DNA of 64,000 bases from Clavibacter michiganensis (GCF_002151125.1 NZ_MDJZ01000017.1:1-64000); one strand, 5' to 3'. Positions 29,006-39,778 are shown, counted from the first letter of the stretch. The notes: generated from the sequence alone by a model not told the origin. Program-made: numbers and translations.

Positions 29006-29959
29006 TCAGATGCCCTCGACGACCGCCGGATCCCTCTGCACGGGCACCCGGGTCGAGATGCGGCGGCGCGACACCCGGAGCATGTCGACCGTGAGCAGGA
29101 CGAGCGCCGCCCACACGATCGCGAAACCCGCCCAGCGCTCGGGCGGCATGGCCTCGTGCATCACGAAGACGCCGAATCCGAATTGCAGGAGCGGCGCCAG
29201 GTACTGCGTGAGCCCGATCACCGAGAGGGGCAGGCGCCCGGCGGCGAACCCGAAGAGGAGGAGCGGCCCGGCGGTGACGACGCCGGTGCTGACCAGCAGG
29301 AGCGTGTGCCCGAGCGAGACCGTGCCGATGGTGAGCCCGGCGCCCGCGCCCGTGATCACGAGCATGGTCGTGGCGGCGGGGACGAGCCACGCGGTCTCGA
29401 GCGCCAGGCCCGAGAGCGCGTCCGCTCCGCCGCTCACGCGCTTCTTCACGAGCCCGTAGAGCCCGAAGGACCCGGCGAGCGCGAGCGACACCCAGGGCAG
29501 CTGCCCGTAGCCGATCGCGATGACCGCCACGGCCACCGCGGACAGGCCGACGGCCGCCGACTGCAGCGGACGGAGGCCCTCGCGCAGGAGGATCACGCCG
29601 AGCAGCACCGTGACGATCGGGTTGATGAAGTAGCCGAGCGCCGTCTCGACCACGTGGCCGGAGAGCGTGCCGTAGACGTAGACGGTCCAGTTGACGAGGA
29701 TCAGGTGGCCGGCGAGCCCGAGACCGAGCAGGATCCGCGGCCGCCGGACGATGGCGACCACGCGCGACCAGCGCCTCGCGGCCGTGATGACGAGGGCGCA
29801 GACGACGAGCGAGAAGAGGATCCGCCAGCCGACGATCTCGAACGCGCCCGCCGGCACGAGGAGCAGGAAGAAGACGGGAAGGACGCCCCACAGCCCGTAC
29901 GCGCCGACCGCGGCGATGAGGCCGGTGCGGGTCGAGGACTCGGGGGCGGGGCGCGTCAC
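29006..29959 (-). CDS. rarD: RarD/EamA-family permease
   Basis: A 317-aa drug/metabolite transporter superfamily protein with ten predicted helices in two EamA repeats. RarD-type features are the N-terminal GLIAAVGAYGLWGVLPVFF, LVNWTVYVYGTLSGHVVETALGYFINP around residues 88-115 and GLTQYLAPLLQF in the second half. Substrate unknown. The GTG start at 29959 has TAGCCT 6 nt upstream and no Shine-Dalgarno sequence. It lies upstream of the binding-protein gene on the same strand but is separated by 178 nt holding that gene's own promoter. Confidence 0.92.
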   Translation of the reverse strand: MTRPAPESSTRTGLIAAVGAYGLWGVLPVFFLLLVPAGAFEIVGWRILFSLVVCALVITAARRWSRVVAIVRRPRILLGLGLAGHLILVNWTVYVYGTLSGHVVETALGYFINPIVTVLLGVILLREGLRPLQSAAVGLSAVAVAVIAIGYGQLPWVSLALAGSFGLYGLVKKRVSGGADALSGLALETAWLVPAATTMLVITGAGAGLTIGTVSLGHTLLLVSTGVVTAGPLLLFGFAAGRLPLSVIGLTQYLAPLLQFGFGVFVMHEAMPPERWAGFAIVWAALVLLTVDMLRVSRRRISTRVPVQRDPAVVEGI

Positions 29960-29965
29960 CTCACG

Positions 29966-29971
29966 AGGCTA
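29966..29971 (-). promoter_or_regulatory. candidate -10 (TAGCCT) of leaderless rarD
   Basis: TAGCCT ends 6 nt before the GTG at 29959. Confidence 0.45.
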
Positions 29972-30069
29972 GCGGCGCGGCGGGTCGGCTGCCCGCGGCG
30001 GGCGGTGCCCGCAGCGGCTCGGTGCCCGCGGCGGCCCAGCTCCCCTGATGCACCCGGGCCCGGACGCAC

Positions 30070-30102
30070 GGGAGCCCGGCCGAACGCGTCGGCCGGGCTC
30101 CC
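30070..30102 (-). terminator. groES terminator
   Basis: A 14-bp perfect stem (gggagcccggccga) with a 5-nt loop begins about 30 nt after the groES stop. It indicates a monocistronic groES transcript. Confidence 0.85.
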
Positions 30103-30131
30103 GGGTGGTGCGGTGTCGCTGGTGCGGAGCG

Positions 30132-30428
30132 TCAGCGCTCGATGACGGCGAGCACGTCGCGCGCCGAGAGGACGAGGAGGTCCTGGCCGTCGTACTTGAC
30201 CTCGGTTCCGCCGTACTTGGAGTAGATGACCTTGTCGCCCACGGCGACGTCGAGCGGGACGCGGTTGCCGTTGTCGTCGATGCGGCCGGGGCCCACGGCC
30301 ACGACCTCGCCCTCCTGCGGCTTCTCCTTGGCGGTGTCGGGGATGACCAGACCAGACGCGGTGGTCTGCTCGGCTTCGACCTGCTGGATGACGATGCGAT
30401 CCTCGAGCGGCTTGATGGAGACCGACAC
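30132..30428 (-). CDS. groES: co-chaperonin GroES
   Basis: The 98-aa GroES forms the heptameric lid of the GroEL folding chamber. It has [11 protein letters not shown] at the start, the mobile-loop region [18 protein letters not shown] (about 20-37), the roof segment and the closing strand [18 protein letters not shown] 30428 has GGAAGAGG upstream. No groEL follows: the gene ends in a terminator, so GroEL must be encoded elsewhere. Two CIRCE operators in the promoter region indicate HrcA repression and heat induction. Confidence 0.98.
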   Translation of the reverse strand: MSVSIKPLEDRIVIQQVEAEQTTASGLVIPDTAKEKPQEGEVVAVGPGRIDDNGNRVPLDVAVGDKVIYSKYGGTEVKYDGQDLLVLSARDVLAVIER

Positions 30429-30467
30429 GGTTGACCTCTTCCTTCGTGACTAAGGGACAAGACTTCG

Positions 30468-30494
30468 TTGGCAATCTCCCGGGGAGAGTGCCAG
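30468..30494. promoter_or_regulatory. CIRCE operator, promoter-distal copy (5' leader)
   Basis: TTGGCAATC-N9-GAGTGCCAG, compared with the consensus TTAGCACTC-N9-GAGTGCTAA. Spacing is exactly 9 nt; two mismatches per arm. It lies downstream of the groES -10, in the leader. Confidence 0.7.
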
Positions 30495-30499
30495 GTGAG

Positions 30500-30529
30500 A
30501 TTCTACGGGCCGCGCTTGCACTCGCGCAA
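30500..30529 (-). promoter_or_regulatory. groES promoter
   Basis: Minus strand: -35 TTGCGC (30524-30529), 18-nt spacer, -10 TAGAAT (30500-30505). The -35 lies inside the central spacer of the second CIRCE copy. Confidence 0.6.
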
Positions 30530-30541
30530 CGCGAGTGCCAA
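30515..30541. promoter_or_regulatory. CIRCE operator overlapping the groES -35
   Basis: CTTGCACTC-N9-GAGTGCCAA, with spacer gcgcaacgc: two mismatches in the first arm and one in the second against the consensus. Binding by HrcA would occlude the -35 box. Confidence 0.85.
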
Positions 30542-30561
30542 TCCGCGCGGAGGCGCCCCGG

Positions 30562-30567
30562 TACGGT
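30562..30567 (+). promoter_or_regulatory. candidate -10 (TACGGT) of leaderless methyltransferase gene
   Basis: TACGGT ends 6 nt before the ATG at 30574. The promoter would be back to back with the CIRCE-controlled groES promoter. Confidence 0.35.
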
Positions 30568-30573
30568 GGGCGG

Positions 30574-31776
30574 ATGGATCAGACCGACCTCCGCGAGGTG
30601 CTCTCGCTCGAGGGGCTCCGCCTGCTCGACTCCCTCCCCGCGCCCGCGCCGGGGGACGACATGGTGCGGATGGTGAGCGCGCTGCGCGGCGAGGGACACT
30701 CCCCCGCGCTCGTCTCCGCCGTCCTCACGCAGTCGCGCCTGCGCGCGAAGGCCAGGGGCAAGTTCGGCGACTTCGCGGAGCGCATGCTCTTCACCGAGGC
30801 CGGGCTCGAGCAGGCGACGCGCCTCCCTGTCGCCGCGCAGCACGCGGGGCGCTTCCAGCAGGCGGGCGTCGCGCACGTGGCCGACCTCGGCTGCGGGATC
30901 GGCGGGGACGCGATGGCCATGGCGGCCATCGGGATCCGCGTCACGGCCGTCGAGCGCGACGAGGTGACCGCGGCGGTCGCCGGCTGGAACCTGGCGCCGT
31001 TCCCCGAGGCCGAGGTCGAGCAGGGCACGGCCGAGGCGTTCGACGCCGGGCGCGTCGACGGCGTGTACCTCGACCCGGCCAGGCGCACGGACGGGCACTC
31101 CTCCACGCGCCGCATCTCGGATCCGGACGCGTACTCCCCCACCCTCTCCGCCGCGTTCGAGCTGGCCGCCGGACGGGCCGCGGGCATCAAGCTCGGGCCG
31201 GGCCTCGACCGCGACCTCATCCCCGCGGAGGCGGAGGCGCAGTGGGTGTCGGTCGACGGGCAGGCCGTCGAGATGGGCCTGTGGTTCGGGCCGACGCGGC
31301 GCGACGGCGTGCGGCGGGCGGCGCTCGTGATCGGCGGCGGGACGCAGGCGGAGCTCACGGCGGCGGCCGACAGCGAGGACGCCGAGCTCGGCGAGCTGGG
31401 CGCGCACCTCTACGAGCCGGACGGCGCCGTGATCCGCGCCCGCCTCATCGGCGACCTCGCGCGCTCGCTCGACGGGCGGATGGTCGGCGAGGGCATCGCG
31501 TGGATCACGTCCGAGCGCGAGCAGGCGACGCCGTTCGCGCGCGGCTTCCGGGTGCGGGAGGTGCTGCCGCTCGACGAGCAGCGGCTCAAGCGCGAGCTGC
31601 GGGCGCGCGGGATCGGGACGCTGGAGATCAAGAAGCGCGGGGTCGACGTGGACCCGGCCAGGCTGCGCACGCGGCTGCAGCTGAAGGGCGACGGCTCGGC
31701 GACGCTCATCGCGACGCGGGTCGGCGGGCGGCGCGTCGCGATCCTCGCGGACCGGCACGGGGTCGCCGCGGGCTGA
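30574..31776 (+). CDS. class I SAM-dependent methyltransferase with THUMP-like C-terminus
   Basis: A 400-aa protein with a central SAM-binding Rossmann domain: motif I VADLGCGIGGDAMAMAA, then VTAVERDE as the acidic post-motif, and YLDPARRT in place of the usual motif IV. The C-terminal portion (RTRLQLKGDGSATLIATR) resembles the THUMP-like domain that accompanies this actinobacterial family. An RNA or nucleotide substrate is plausible but not demonstrated; close relatives are generally annotated only as methyltransferases. ATG 30574 is preferred over an upstream ATG at 30535, which would lie within the CIRCE element. Confidence 0.88.
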   Translation: MDQTDLREVLSLEGLRLLDSLPAPAPGDDMVRMVSALRGEGHSPALVSAVLTQSRLRAKARGKFGDFAERMLFTEAGLEQATRLPVAAQHAGRFQQAGVAHVADLGCGIGGDAMAMAAIGIRVTAVERDEVTAAVAGWNLAPFPEAEVEQGTAEAFDAGRVDGVYLDPARRTDGHSSTRRISDPDAYSPTLSAAFELAAGRAAGIKLGPGLDRDLIPAEAEAQWVSVDGQAVEMGLWFGPTRRDGVRRAALVIGGGTQAELTAAADSEDAELGELGAHLYEPDGAVIRARLIGDLARSLDGRMVGEGIAWITSEREQATPFARGFRVREVLPLDEQRLKRELRARGIGTLEIKKRGVDVDPARLRTRLQLKGDGSATLIATRVGGRRVAILADRHGVAAG

Positions 31777-31799
31777 CGCCTGCGCGGCTCCCGCACACG

Positions 31800-31835
31800 A
31801 CGACGCGGCCGCCCCCGAGGGGACGGCCGCGTCGT
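31800..31835. terminator. bidirectional terminator between methyltransferase and DUF4190 genes
   Basis: A stem of at least 11 bp (acgacgcggcc / ggccgcgtcgt) extended by G-C pairs across one mismatch sits between two convergent stops. Confidence 0.75.
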
Positions 31836-31854
31836 GTCGTGCGGGTGGTGCGGG

Positions 31855-32280
31855 TTACGGCGCCGTCGGGATCGGGGTGCCGTTGATCTCGCCGGTCTGG
31901 ATCGCGGTGTTCACGAAGACGACGACGAACAGGACCACGAGGATGCTGACCAGCACGCCGACGATGCCGGTGATGATGCCGGTGAGCCAGAAGCCCTTGG
32001 TGCCGGGGTTGCGCTTGCGCGCGAGGACACCCGTGATGATCGCGGCGATGCCCACGAAGAACGTGAGGAACCACAGCGGCAGGGACAGCAGGACGGAGAC
32101 GATGCCGAGCACCATCGACGTGATGGCGAGGCCCTTCTTGGGCGCACCGCCCTGGCCGGGCTGGTAGGGCGCCGCGTAGGGCGAGTCGGAGCCGGCGGCG
32201 GGAGCGGCCGGGTAGGCGGGCTGGCTCGGCGCGGGCGGGAAGCCGTCGTTGGAGCGGTCCGGGTTCTGCGGATCGGTCAT
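31855..32280 (-). CDS. DUF4190 small membrane protein
   Basis: A 141-aa protein with a Pro/Ala/Tyr-rich, cytoplasmic-looking N-terminus of about 50 residues (PAPSQPAYPAAPAAG, YAAPYQPGQGG) and two transmembrane helices near 53-85 and 98-122. GLAITSMVLGIVSVLLSLPL matches the DUF4190 family of actinobacterial membrane proteins, whose function is unknown. ATG 32280 has AAAGGA 8 nt upstream. The following 104 nt up to tsaD contain only a small hairpin. Confidence 0.85.
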   Translation of the reverse strand: MTDPQNPDRSNDGFPPAPSQPAYPAAPAAGSDSPYAAPYQPGQGGAPKKGLAITSMVLGIVSVLLSLPLWFLTFFVGIAAIITGVLARKRNPGTKGFWLTGIITGIVGVLVSILVVLFVVVFVNTAIQTGEINGTPIPTAP

Positions 32281-32384
32281 TGTCGTTCCTTTCGTCCCTG
32301 GGAACATACCGTGATGCGTGCCCCGGGATTCTCCCGTTCGGGAAATAGCCGCGAAAGGTCCCCGCAATGGGGGCGCCGCGCCGC

Positions 32385-34000
<1,616 letters not shown>

Positions 34001-34004
<4 letters not shown>

Positions 34005-34618
34005 GAGGTGACCCGCTTGGGGCCCGCGGAGAGGGTGACGTCGGGCGAGCGGAGGTAGAGCGCCTCGTCGGCCGCGAAGGGCAGGTCGAGCTCGTCCATC
34101 CGGCGGGCGACCTGCGCGAGGGCTGCCGCGCGCACCCCGGCGGCGTCGACGCGGTGGTCGGCGGAGGGCACGTCGTCGGGCTTGCTCAAGCCGGGGCCCG
34201 CGGTGCGCTCGGCGACGCCGCCGTCGACGGGGGCGCGGTAGACGGACCAGTACAGCTCGCGGCGGCGCGCGTCGGTGACGACCACGAGGGATCCGGTGCC
34301 GCCCGACGCGTAGTGGTCGTGGGCGACGGCGTCGTGGCTGACCACGGGGATCACGCGCACGTCGAGCCCGGTCGCGAGGACGCGGGCCGCGGCGATGCCG
34401 ACGCGGAGGCCGGTGAAGGGACCGGGGCCCATGCCCGCGACGACGGCGCGGACGTCGCACCGGTCGATGCCGGACGCCGTGAGGCACTCGTCGAGCAGCG
34501 TGCCGATGACCTCGGCGTGCCGCATGGTGTCGGCCTCCTGGCATTCAGCGAGCACGCGGCCGTCGGGGTCGATGACGGCGACGCCCGTGCCGGCGGAGGT
34601 GTCGATCGCGAGGAGCAC
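34001..34618 (-). CDS. tsaB: t6A complex dimerisation subunit TsaB
   Basis: TsaB is the inactive ASKHA-fold paralogue that pairs with TsaD in t6A synthesis. The 205-aa protein has [15 protein letters not shown] at the start and [20 protein letters not shown] near 66-85, the typical TsaB signature. GTG 34618 is preceded by TAGACT 6 nt upstream and no Shine-Dalgarno sequence, so the gene may start a new leaderless transcript although it lies only 9 nt after alr-tsaE. Its stop overlaps the rimI-tsaD start. Confidence 0.95.
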
Positions 34619-34624
34619 TGGACG

Positions 34625-34630
34625 AGTCTA
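34625..34630 (-). promoter_or_regulatory. candidate -10 (TAGACT) of leaderless tsaB
   Basis: TAGACT begins with the TAG stop codon of alr-tsaE (34628-34630) and ends 6 nt before the tsaB GTG. Confidence 0.4.
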
Positions 34631-36307
34631 GGCGTGGGGGCGCGCGCGGAGCCGCCGGATGCGGACGGTGCGGGGCTCGTCGGGGGCGGCGTCCGGATCC
34701 CGGTCGGCGTCCGCGTCGTCGGACGCGTCGGGATCCCCGTCGCCGGCGCCCGTGGGCCGCGCGATCCGGAGGTCCCACCACTGGTCCGCGACGCCGTCGA
34801 GCTTGCCCTCGCCCCACTCGACCACCACGACGGAGCGCGCGAAGTCGATGTCGAGGTCGTCGAGCTCGCGGGCGTCCGCCAGGCGGTAGGCGTCCACGTG
34901 CACGAGCGGCGGCCCGTCGACCAGGCTCGGATGCGTGCGCGCGAGCACGAACGTCGGGCTCGTGACGGGACCGCGGACGCCGAGCCCGTCGCCGAGCCCG
35001 CGGGTGAACGTGGTCTTGCCGGCGCCGAGCGGGCCGGACAGGACGACGAGGTCGCCGGCGCCGAGCTCGCGCGCGACGGCGCGGCCGAGCTCCTCCATGT
35101 CGTCGGTGGTCGCGACGGGGACGAGCTCGTCGGAGAGGACCTCCTCGGCCGGCCCGTCGCCGCCCGCCCGCTCGTGCAGGTGCACCCGATCGACGCGCGG
35201 ACCCACCCGGGTCACGATCTCGTCGCCGATGGTCTCGGCCCAGCCGGCCCACTCCTCGGCCGTGGGCTCGCCGCGGTCGCCGGGGCCGAGGATCACCGCG
35301 GTGTCGCCGACCTCGACGGGCAGGTCGCCCACGTCGAGCACGAGCTGATCCATGGCGATGCGGCCGGCGACGGGGAAGCGGCGGCCGTTCAGGAGCACGG
35401 AGGCGCGCGGGGCGGCGATGCGCGGGATCCCGTCGGCGTACCCCAGCGGCACGAGCGCGAGCGTCGACGGCCCGGTCGTCCGGTGGTCGAGCCCGTAGGA
35501 GACGCCGTGGCCGGCCGCGACGCGCTTGACGGAGACGACGTCGGCCTCGAGCGTCATCGCCGGGATCAGGCCGAGGTCGCGGCCGGAGCGGTCGTCGAAG
35601 GGCGAGATGCCGTAGACGGCGATGCCGAAGCGGACCATGTCGAAGCGGGCGGCGGGCAGGCGGATCCCAGCGGAGCTCGCGGCGAGGTGCTTCTCCACGG
35701 GCCGCGCGCCGAGCTCCTCGGCGACGCGCACGGCCTCGTGGAAGCGCGCGAGCGCGGCGTCGTCGTCCTCGGGCGAGGCGTCGGCGAGGTGCGACCAGAC
35801 CGCGTGCAGGGTCAGCTCGCCCGCGGCGTCGGCCGCGACCGCCGCGCGCACCAGGTCGGGCCACGCTTCCGGCGTGGCGCCGTTGCGGCTGAGGCCCGTG
35901 TCGGCCTTGAGGTGCACGCGGGCGCGGATCCCCGTGGCGCGTCCCGCGGCGGCGATGCGCTCCAGCTCCCACAGCGCCGAGACGCCGAGGTCGATGCCCT
36001 CCTCGACCGCCTGGCGGAAGTCCGTGTCGACGCCGTGCAGCCAGGCGAGGAGGCGGGCCGTGATGCCGGCGCGGCGGAGCTCGACGGCGGATCCCACGTC
36101 GAGCACCGCGAGGCTCTCGGCGCCGGCCTCGAGGGCGGCGCGCGCGACCTGGAGGGCGCCGTGCCCGTACGCGTCGGCCTTCACGGCGACCATCGTGCGC
36201 GCGGGGGCGGCGAGCGCCGCGAGCGTGCGGACGTTGTGGCGGATGGCGTCGAGGCCGACCACGGCGCGGCGGCCGGGCGACAGGGGTGCGGGGACGATGT
36301 CGCTCAC
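34628..36307 (-). CDS. alr: alanine racemase-TsaE fusion
   Basis: A 559-aa bifunctional frame. Residues 1-375 are a PLP-dependent alanine racemase making D-alanine for peptidoglycan: PLP lysine K43 in VKADAYGHG, catalytic Tyr271 in VSYG, FGIAVYGISP and AMDQLVLDVGD. Residues about 396-515 are TsaE, the ATPase of the t6A complex: Walker A GPLGAGKT at 425-432, TSPTFVLART, HVDAYRL and VVEWGEGKLD. A 25-residue linker joins them; the tail is Asp/Arg-rich. The GTG at 36307 overlaps the preceding alr stop as GTGA. No internal ribosome-binding site supports a separate tsaE. Both sites look intact. Confidence 0.93.
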   Translation of the reverse strand: MSDIVPAPLSPGRRAVVGLDAIRHNVRTLAALAAPARTMVAVKADAYGHGALQVARAALEAGAESLAVLDVGSAVELRRAGITARLLAWLHGVDTDFRQAVEEGIDLGVSALWELERIAAAGRATGIRARVHLKADTGLSRNGATPEAWPDLVRAAVAADAAGELTLHAVWSHLADASPEDDDAALARFHEAVRVAEELGARPVEKHLAASSAGIRLPAARFDMVRFGIAVYGISPFDDRSGRDLGLIPAMTLEADVVSVKRVAAGHGVSYGLDHRTTGPSTLALVPLGYADGIPRIAAPRASVLLNGRRFPVAGRIAMDQLVLDVGDLPVEVGDTAVILGPGDRGEPTAEEWAGWAETIGDEIVTRVGPRVDRVHLHERAGGDGPAEEVLSDELVPVATTDDMEELGRAVARELGAGDLVVLSGPLGAGKTTFTRGLGDGLGVRGPVTSPTFVLARTHPSLVDGPPLVHVDAYRLADARELDDLDIDFARSVVVVEWGEGKLDGVADQWWDLRIARPTGAGDGDPDASDDADADRDPDAAPDEPRTVRIRRLRARPHA

Positions 36308-37461
36308 GCGCCGTACCTCCGGGTCACGCGGCCGGCCACGCGCGTGACGATCTCGTAGCCGATGGTGCCGGTCGCCTCGGCCCACTCCTCCACCGCGGGG
36401 GCGCCCGTCGCGGGATCCCCGAACAGCACGGCGTCGTCGCCGACCGCCACCGGGGTGCCGTCGACGACGCCGTCGCCCACGTCGACCACGAACTGATCCA
36501 TCGCGATCCGGCCGCTCACGCGGAAGCGGGCGCCGTGGATCGCGACGGGCGCGCGGTTGCTCGCGAGCCGAGGCACGCCGTCGGCGAAGCCGAGCGAGAC
36601 GAGCGCGAGCGTGGTGGCGCGGGTGGTGCGGTACGTGTAGCCGTAGGAGACGCCGGTGTCCGCGGGCACGCGCTTCACCGCGACGACGCTGCCGACGAGG
36701 GTCATGGCGGGCACGAGACCGAGGTCGGCGGACGTGACGCCGTCGAGCGGCGAGATGCCGTAGATCCCGATGCCGAGGCGGACCATGTCGAGGCGGGCGT
36801 CCGGCACGCGCAGGGCGCCGGCGGTCGCGGCCAGGTGGCGGATCCCGGGCTCGAGCCCCGCGGCACGCACCACGTCGACCGCGGCGTGGAACGCGCGCAC
36901 CTGGGCCAGGTCCTCCTCCTCGCCGGCGTTGGCGAGGTGGCTGAAGACGCCGCCGAGGTGGATCGCGCCCTCCGCGACGAGCGCGGCGACCTCGGCGACG
37001 ACGCCCGGCCACTCCGCCGGCGTCACGCCGTTGCGCCCGAGGCCGGTGTCGACCTTGAGGTGCACCTCGGCGGGGCGCCCGAGGCGCCGCGCGGCGTCGG
37101 CGACCTCGCGCACCTGGCGCAGGCTGTTGAGCCCCAGGTCGACGCCGGCCTCGATCGCCGTCGCGAAGTCCGCGCCGGGCGCGTGCATCCAGGTGAGGAT
37201 CGGCGCGCCGATGCCGGCGGCCCGCAGCGCGAGCGCCTCGCGGACGTCGACCACGCCGAGCCGGTCGGCCCCGCCCGCGAGCGCGGCGCGCGCCGACGCG
37301 ACCGCGCCGTGCCCGTAGCCGTCGGCCTTGACGACCGCCATCACGAGCGGCGCGCCCGTGGCCGCGCGCAGCGTGCGGACGTTCGCGGAGATCGCGTCGG
37401 CGTCGATGCGCGCCTCGCGGCGGAGGGCCGTCGGCGCCTGCAGCGTGGCCTCGTCCGTCAT
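36304..37461 (-). CDS. alr: alanine racemase, first of a tandem pair
   Basis: A complete 385-aa fold-type III alanine racemase: PLP lysine K45 in [10 protein letters not shown], catalytic Tyr273 in [23 protein letters not shown] and [11 protein letters not shown]. It is clearly related to the N-terminal part of the next gene and probably arose with it by tandem duplication. Both keep their catalytic residues but differ after VSYG (YTYRTTRA here, LDHRTTGP there). ATG 37461 overlaps the acpS stop as ATGA. Whether both use alanine cannot be told from sequence. Confidence 0.95.
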   Translation of the reverse strand: MTDEATLQAPTALRREARIDADAISANVRTLRAATGAPLVMAVVKADGYGHGAVASARAALAGGADRLGVVDVREALALRAAGIGAPILTWMHAPGADFATAIEAGVDLGLNSLRQVREVADAARRLGRPAEVHLKVDTGLGRNGVTPAEWPGVVAEVAALVAEGAIHLGGVFSHLANAGEEEDLAQVRAFHAAVDVVRAAGLEPGIRHLAATAGALRVPDARLDMVRLGIGIYGISPLDGVTSADLGLVPAMTLVGSVVAVKRVPADTGVSYGYTYRTTRATTLALVSLGFADGVPRLASNRAPVAIHGARFRVSGRIAMDQFVVDVGDGVVDGTPVAVGDDAVLFGDPATGAPAVEEWAEATGTIGYEIVTRVAGRVTRRYGA

Positions 37462-37817
37462 GCGCCCTCCCCCTCGGTCACCACGAACGCGGTCGCGAGG
37501 CCGGCGTCGTGGCTCATGCTCAGGTGGATCCGCGTCACGCCCCGGGCGGCCGCGACCTCGGCGACGACCCCGGCCACCCGGAACGACGGGTCGCCGTGGT
37601 CGTCGCGCACGACCTCCATGTCCTGCCAGCTGATCCCGCCGGGTCCGCCGAGCGCCTTGATCAGCGCCTCCTTGGCCGCGAACCGGGCCGCGAGCGAGCG
37701 CACGGGCAGGCTGCGCTCGGCGGGCGCGAACAGGCGCGGCACGAGGCCCGGAGTGCGCTCGGCGCTCCGGGCGAACCGCGCCACGTCGACCACGTCGACG
37801 CCGATGCCCCTGATCAC
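37458..37817 (-). CDS. acpS: holo-[acyl-carrier-protein] synthase
   Basis: AcpS transfers 4'-phosphopantetheine from CoA to a serine of acyl carrier protein. The 119-aa length is standard. It shows [17 protein letters not shown] at the N-terminus (Mg-binding Asp8), [14 protein letters not shown] in the middle (Mg-binding Glu) and [16 protein letters not shown] near the end. The GTG start at 37817 lies 10 nt after glmS on the same transcript. Confidence 0.95.
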   Translation of the reverse strand: MIRGIGVDVVDVARFARSAERTPGLVPRLFAPAERSLPVRSLAARFAAKEALIKALGGPGGISWQDMEVVRDDHGDPSFRVAGVVAEVAAARGVTRIHLSMSHDAGLATAFVVTEGEGA

Positions 37818-37827
37818 GCGCGGCCGG

Positions 37828-39678
37828 TCACTCGACCGTGACGGACTTCGCGAGGTTGCGCGGCTGGTCGACGTCGAGTCCCTTGGCCGCGGCGAGCTCC
37901 ATCGCGAAGATCTGCAGCGGCGTGACGGCGAGGAGCGGCTCGAACAGCGGCGCGGCGAGCGGGATCGGGATGACCTCGTCGGCGTGCGGCAGCACGAACG
38001 CGTCCCCCTGCTCGGCGATCGCGATGACGCGGGCGCCGCGCGCGCGGATCTCCTCGATGTTCGAGATGACCTTCTTGTGCAGCGCGAGCTGGTGCGTCGG
38101 GCTCGGCACCACGACGAACACGGGCTGGCCCGGCTCGATGAGGGCGATGGGCCCGTGCTTCAGCTCGCCGGCCGCGAAGCCCTCGGCGTGGATGTACGCG
38201 AGCTCCTTGAGCTTCAGCGCGCCCTCGAGCGCGACCGGGAAGCCGACGTTCCGCCCGAGGAAGAGGACGGCGCGCGTGTCCGCCATCCACTTCGCGAGCT
38301 GGCTGATCTTCTCGCCCTGCTCCACGACGGTGGCGAGCTTCTCCGGGATGGCGAGGAGCTCCTCCGTGTTCGCCACGATCTCGTCGGCCGACAGCGTGCC
38401 GCGGATCCGCGCCAGGTGCAGCCCGAAGAGGTACAGCGCCGCCACCTGCGCGACGAACGCCTTCGTGGACGCCACGGCGACCTCGGGGCCGGCGTGCGTG
38501 TAGACGACGGCCTCCGACTCGCGGGGGATGGTGGCGCCCTGCGTGTTGCAGATCGACAGCACCCGGGCGCCGGCCTCGCGGGCGAACCGCACGGCGAGCA
38601 GCGTGTCCATGGTCTCGCCGGACTGGCTGATGGAGATCACGAGCGTCGTCGCGTCGAGCACCGGGTCGCGGTAGCGGAACTCGTGCGCGAGCTCGACCTC
38701 GACGGGCACGCGCGCCCACTTCTCGATGGCGTACTTGCCGAGGATCCCGGAGTACGCGGCGGTGCCGCACGCGACGATGACGATGCGGGAGATGTCCGCG
38801 AGGTCGGCCTCGCCGATCGCGTCGAGGTCGGGCAGCACCACGACGCCGTCGACGATGCGGCCGCGGAGGGTGTTCGCGACGGCATCCGGGCCCTCGCTGA
38901 TCTCCTTCGCCATGAAGCTCGACCAGCCGCCCTTCTCGGATGCGGAGGCGTCCCAGGCGATCTCGAACTCGTGCGTCTCGACGGGCGCGCCGTGGAAGTC
39001 GGTGACGGTGACGGAGTCCGGGCGGATGGCGACCATCTGGTCCTGCCCGATGGCGACGGCGCGGCGCGTGAACTCCACGAACGCGGCGACGTCGGATCCG
39101 AGGAAGTTCTCGCCCTCGCCGAGCCCGATGACGAGCGGCGAGTTGCGGCGGGCGCCGACCACGAGGCCGGGCTGGTCGCGGTGCACCGCGAGGAGCGTGA
39201 ACGCCCCCTCCAGCCGGCTGACCGTGTTGCGGAACGCCTGCTCGAGGTCGTGCGTGATGCCGTACTCGCGCCCGAGCAGCTGCGCGGCGACCTCGGTGTC
39301 CGTGTCGCTGTGGAACTCGTAGCCGTCCGCGAGGAGGTCGTCCTTGAGCTCCGCGAAGTTCTCGATGATCCCGTTGTGGATGAGGGCGAGCTTGCCGTCG
39401 TCGCCCAGGTGCGGGTGCGCGTTGCGGTCGGTGGGGCCGCCGTGCGTGGCCCAGCGTGTGTGGCCGATGCCGGTGGATCCGTTGGGCAGCGGCGACGCCT
39501 CCAGGTCCTCCAGGAGGCGGTCGAGCTTGCCCGCGCGCTTGCGGACGCCCAGCGTCCCGTCCGCGTCGAGCACGGCCACGCCCGCGGAGTCGTATCCGCG
39601 GTACTCCAGCCTCCGCAGCCCTCCGAGGAGGACCTCGAGGCTCCTGGCCTCACCGACGTAACCCACGATTCCGCACAT
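37828..39678 (-). CDS. glmS: glucosamine-6-phosphate synthase (isomerising)
   Basis: GlmS makes glucosamine-6-P from fructose-6-P and glutamine, the first step to UDP-GlcNAc. The 616-aa protein starts MCGIVGYVG, so Cys2 becomes the N-terminal nucleophile of the class II glutaminase domain; HTRWATHG and NGIIENF follow. Two SIS sugar-isomerase domains fill the C-terminal half ([34 protein letters not shown]) and the sequence ends [12 protein letters not shown] 39678 is fixed by the need for Cys2. TAAACT lies 8 nt upstream and there is no Shine-Dalgarno. No glmS ribozyme is expected or seen. Confidence 0.97.
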   Translation of the reverse strand: MCGIVGYVGEARSLEVLLGGLRRLEYRGYDSAGVAVLDADGTLGVRKRAGKLDRLLEDLEASPLPNGSTGIGHTRWATHGGPTDRNAHPHLGDDGKLALIHNGIIENFAELKDDLLADGYEFHSDTDTEVAAQLLGREYGITHDLEQAFRNTVSRLEGAFTLLAVHRDQPGLVVGARRNSPLVIGLGEGENFLGSDVAAFVEFTRRAVAIGQDQMVAIRPDSVTVTDFHGAPVETHEFEIAWDASASEKGGWSSFMAKEISEGPDAVANTLRGRIVDGVVVLPDLDAIGEADLADISRIVIVACGTAAYSGILGKYAIEKWARVPVEVELAHEFRYRDPVLDATTLVISISQSGETMDTLLAVRFAREAGARVLSICNTQGATIPRESEAVVYTHAGPEVAVASTKAFVAQVAALYLFGLHLARIRGTLSADEIVANTEELLAIPEKLATVVEQGEKISQLAKWMADTRAVLFLGRNVGFPVALEGALKLKELAYIHAEGFAAGELKHGPIALIEPGQPVFVVVPSPTHQLALHKKVISNIEEIRARGARVIAIAEQGDAFVLPHADEVIPIPLAAPLFEPLLAVTPLQIFAMELAAAKGLDVDQPRNLAKSVTVE

Positions 39679-39686
39679 GGGGCCCG

Positions 39687-39692
39687 AGTTTA
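39687..39692 (-). promoter_or_regulatory. candidate -10 (TAAACT) of leaderless glmS
   Basis: TAAACT ends 8 nt before the glmS ATG. It lies 81 nt from the divergent coaA -10. Confidence 0.45.
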
Positions 39693-39772
39693 CCGTCGGG
39701 GATCCGCGTTCCCCTGCGCGGCCCGCGCGCCGGGCGCGCCCCGCCGACCGCCCGACCCGCCCGACCCGCCCG

Positions 39773-39778
39773 TAGGAT
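39773..39778 (+). promoter_or_regulatory. candidate -10 (TAGGAT) of leaderless coaA
   Basis: TAGGAT ends 9 nt before the coaA ATG, which has no Shine-Dalgarno sequence. Confidence 0.45.

Noticed and set aside
32358-32372. Small CCCC/GGGG hairpin after tsaD as a terminator
   Set aside because: The stem is only 4-5 bp and too weak to list as a feature, although a short T-run follows it on the minus strand.
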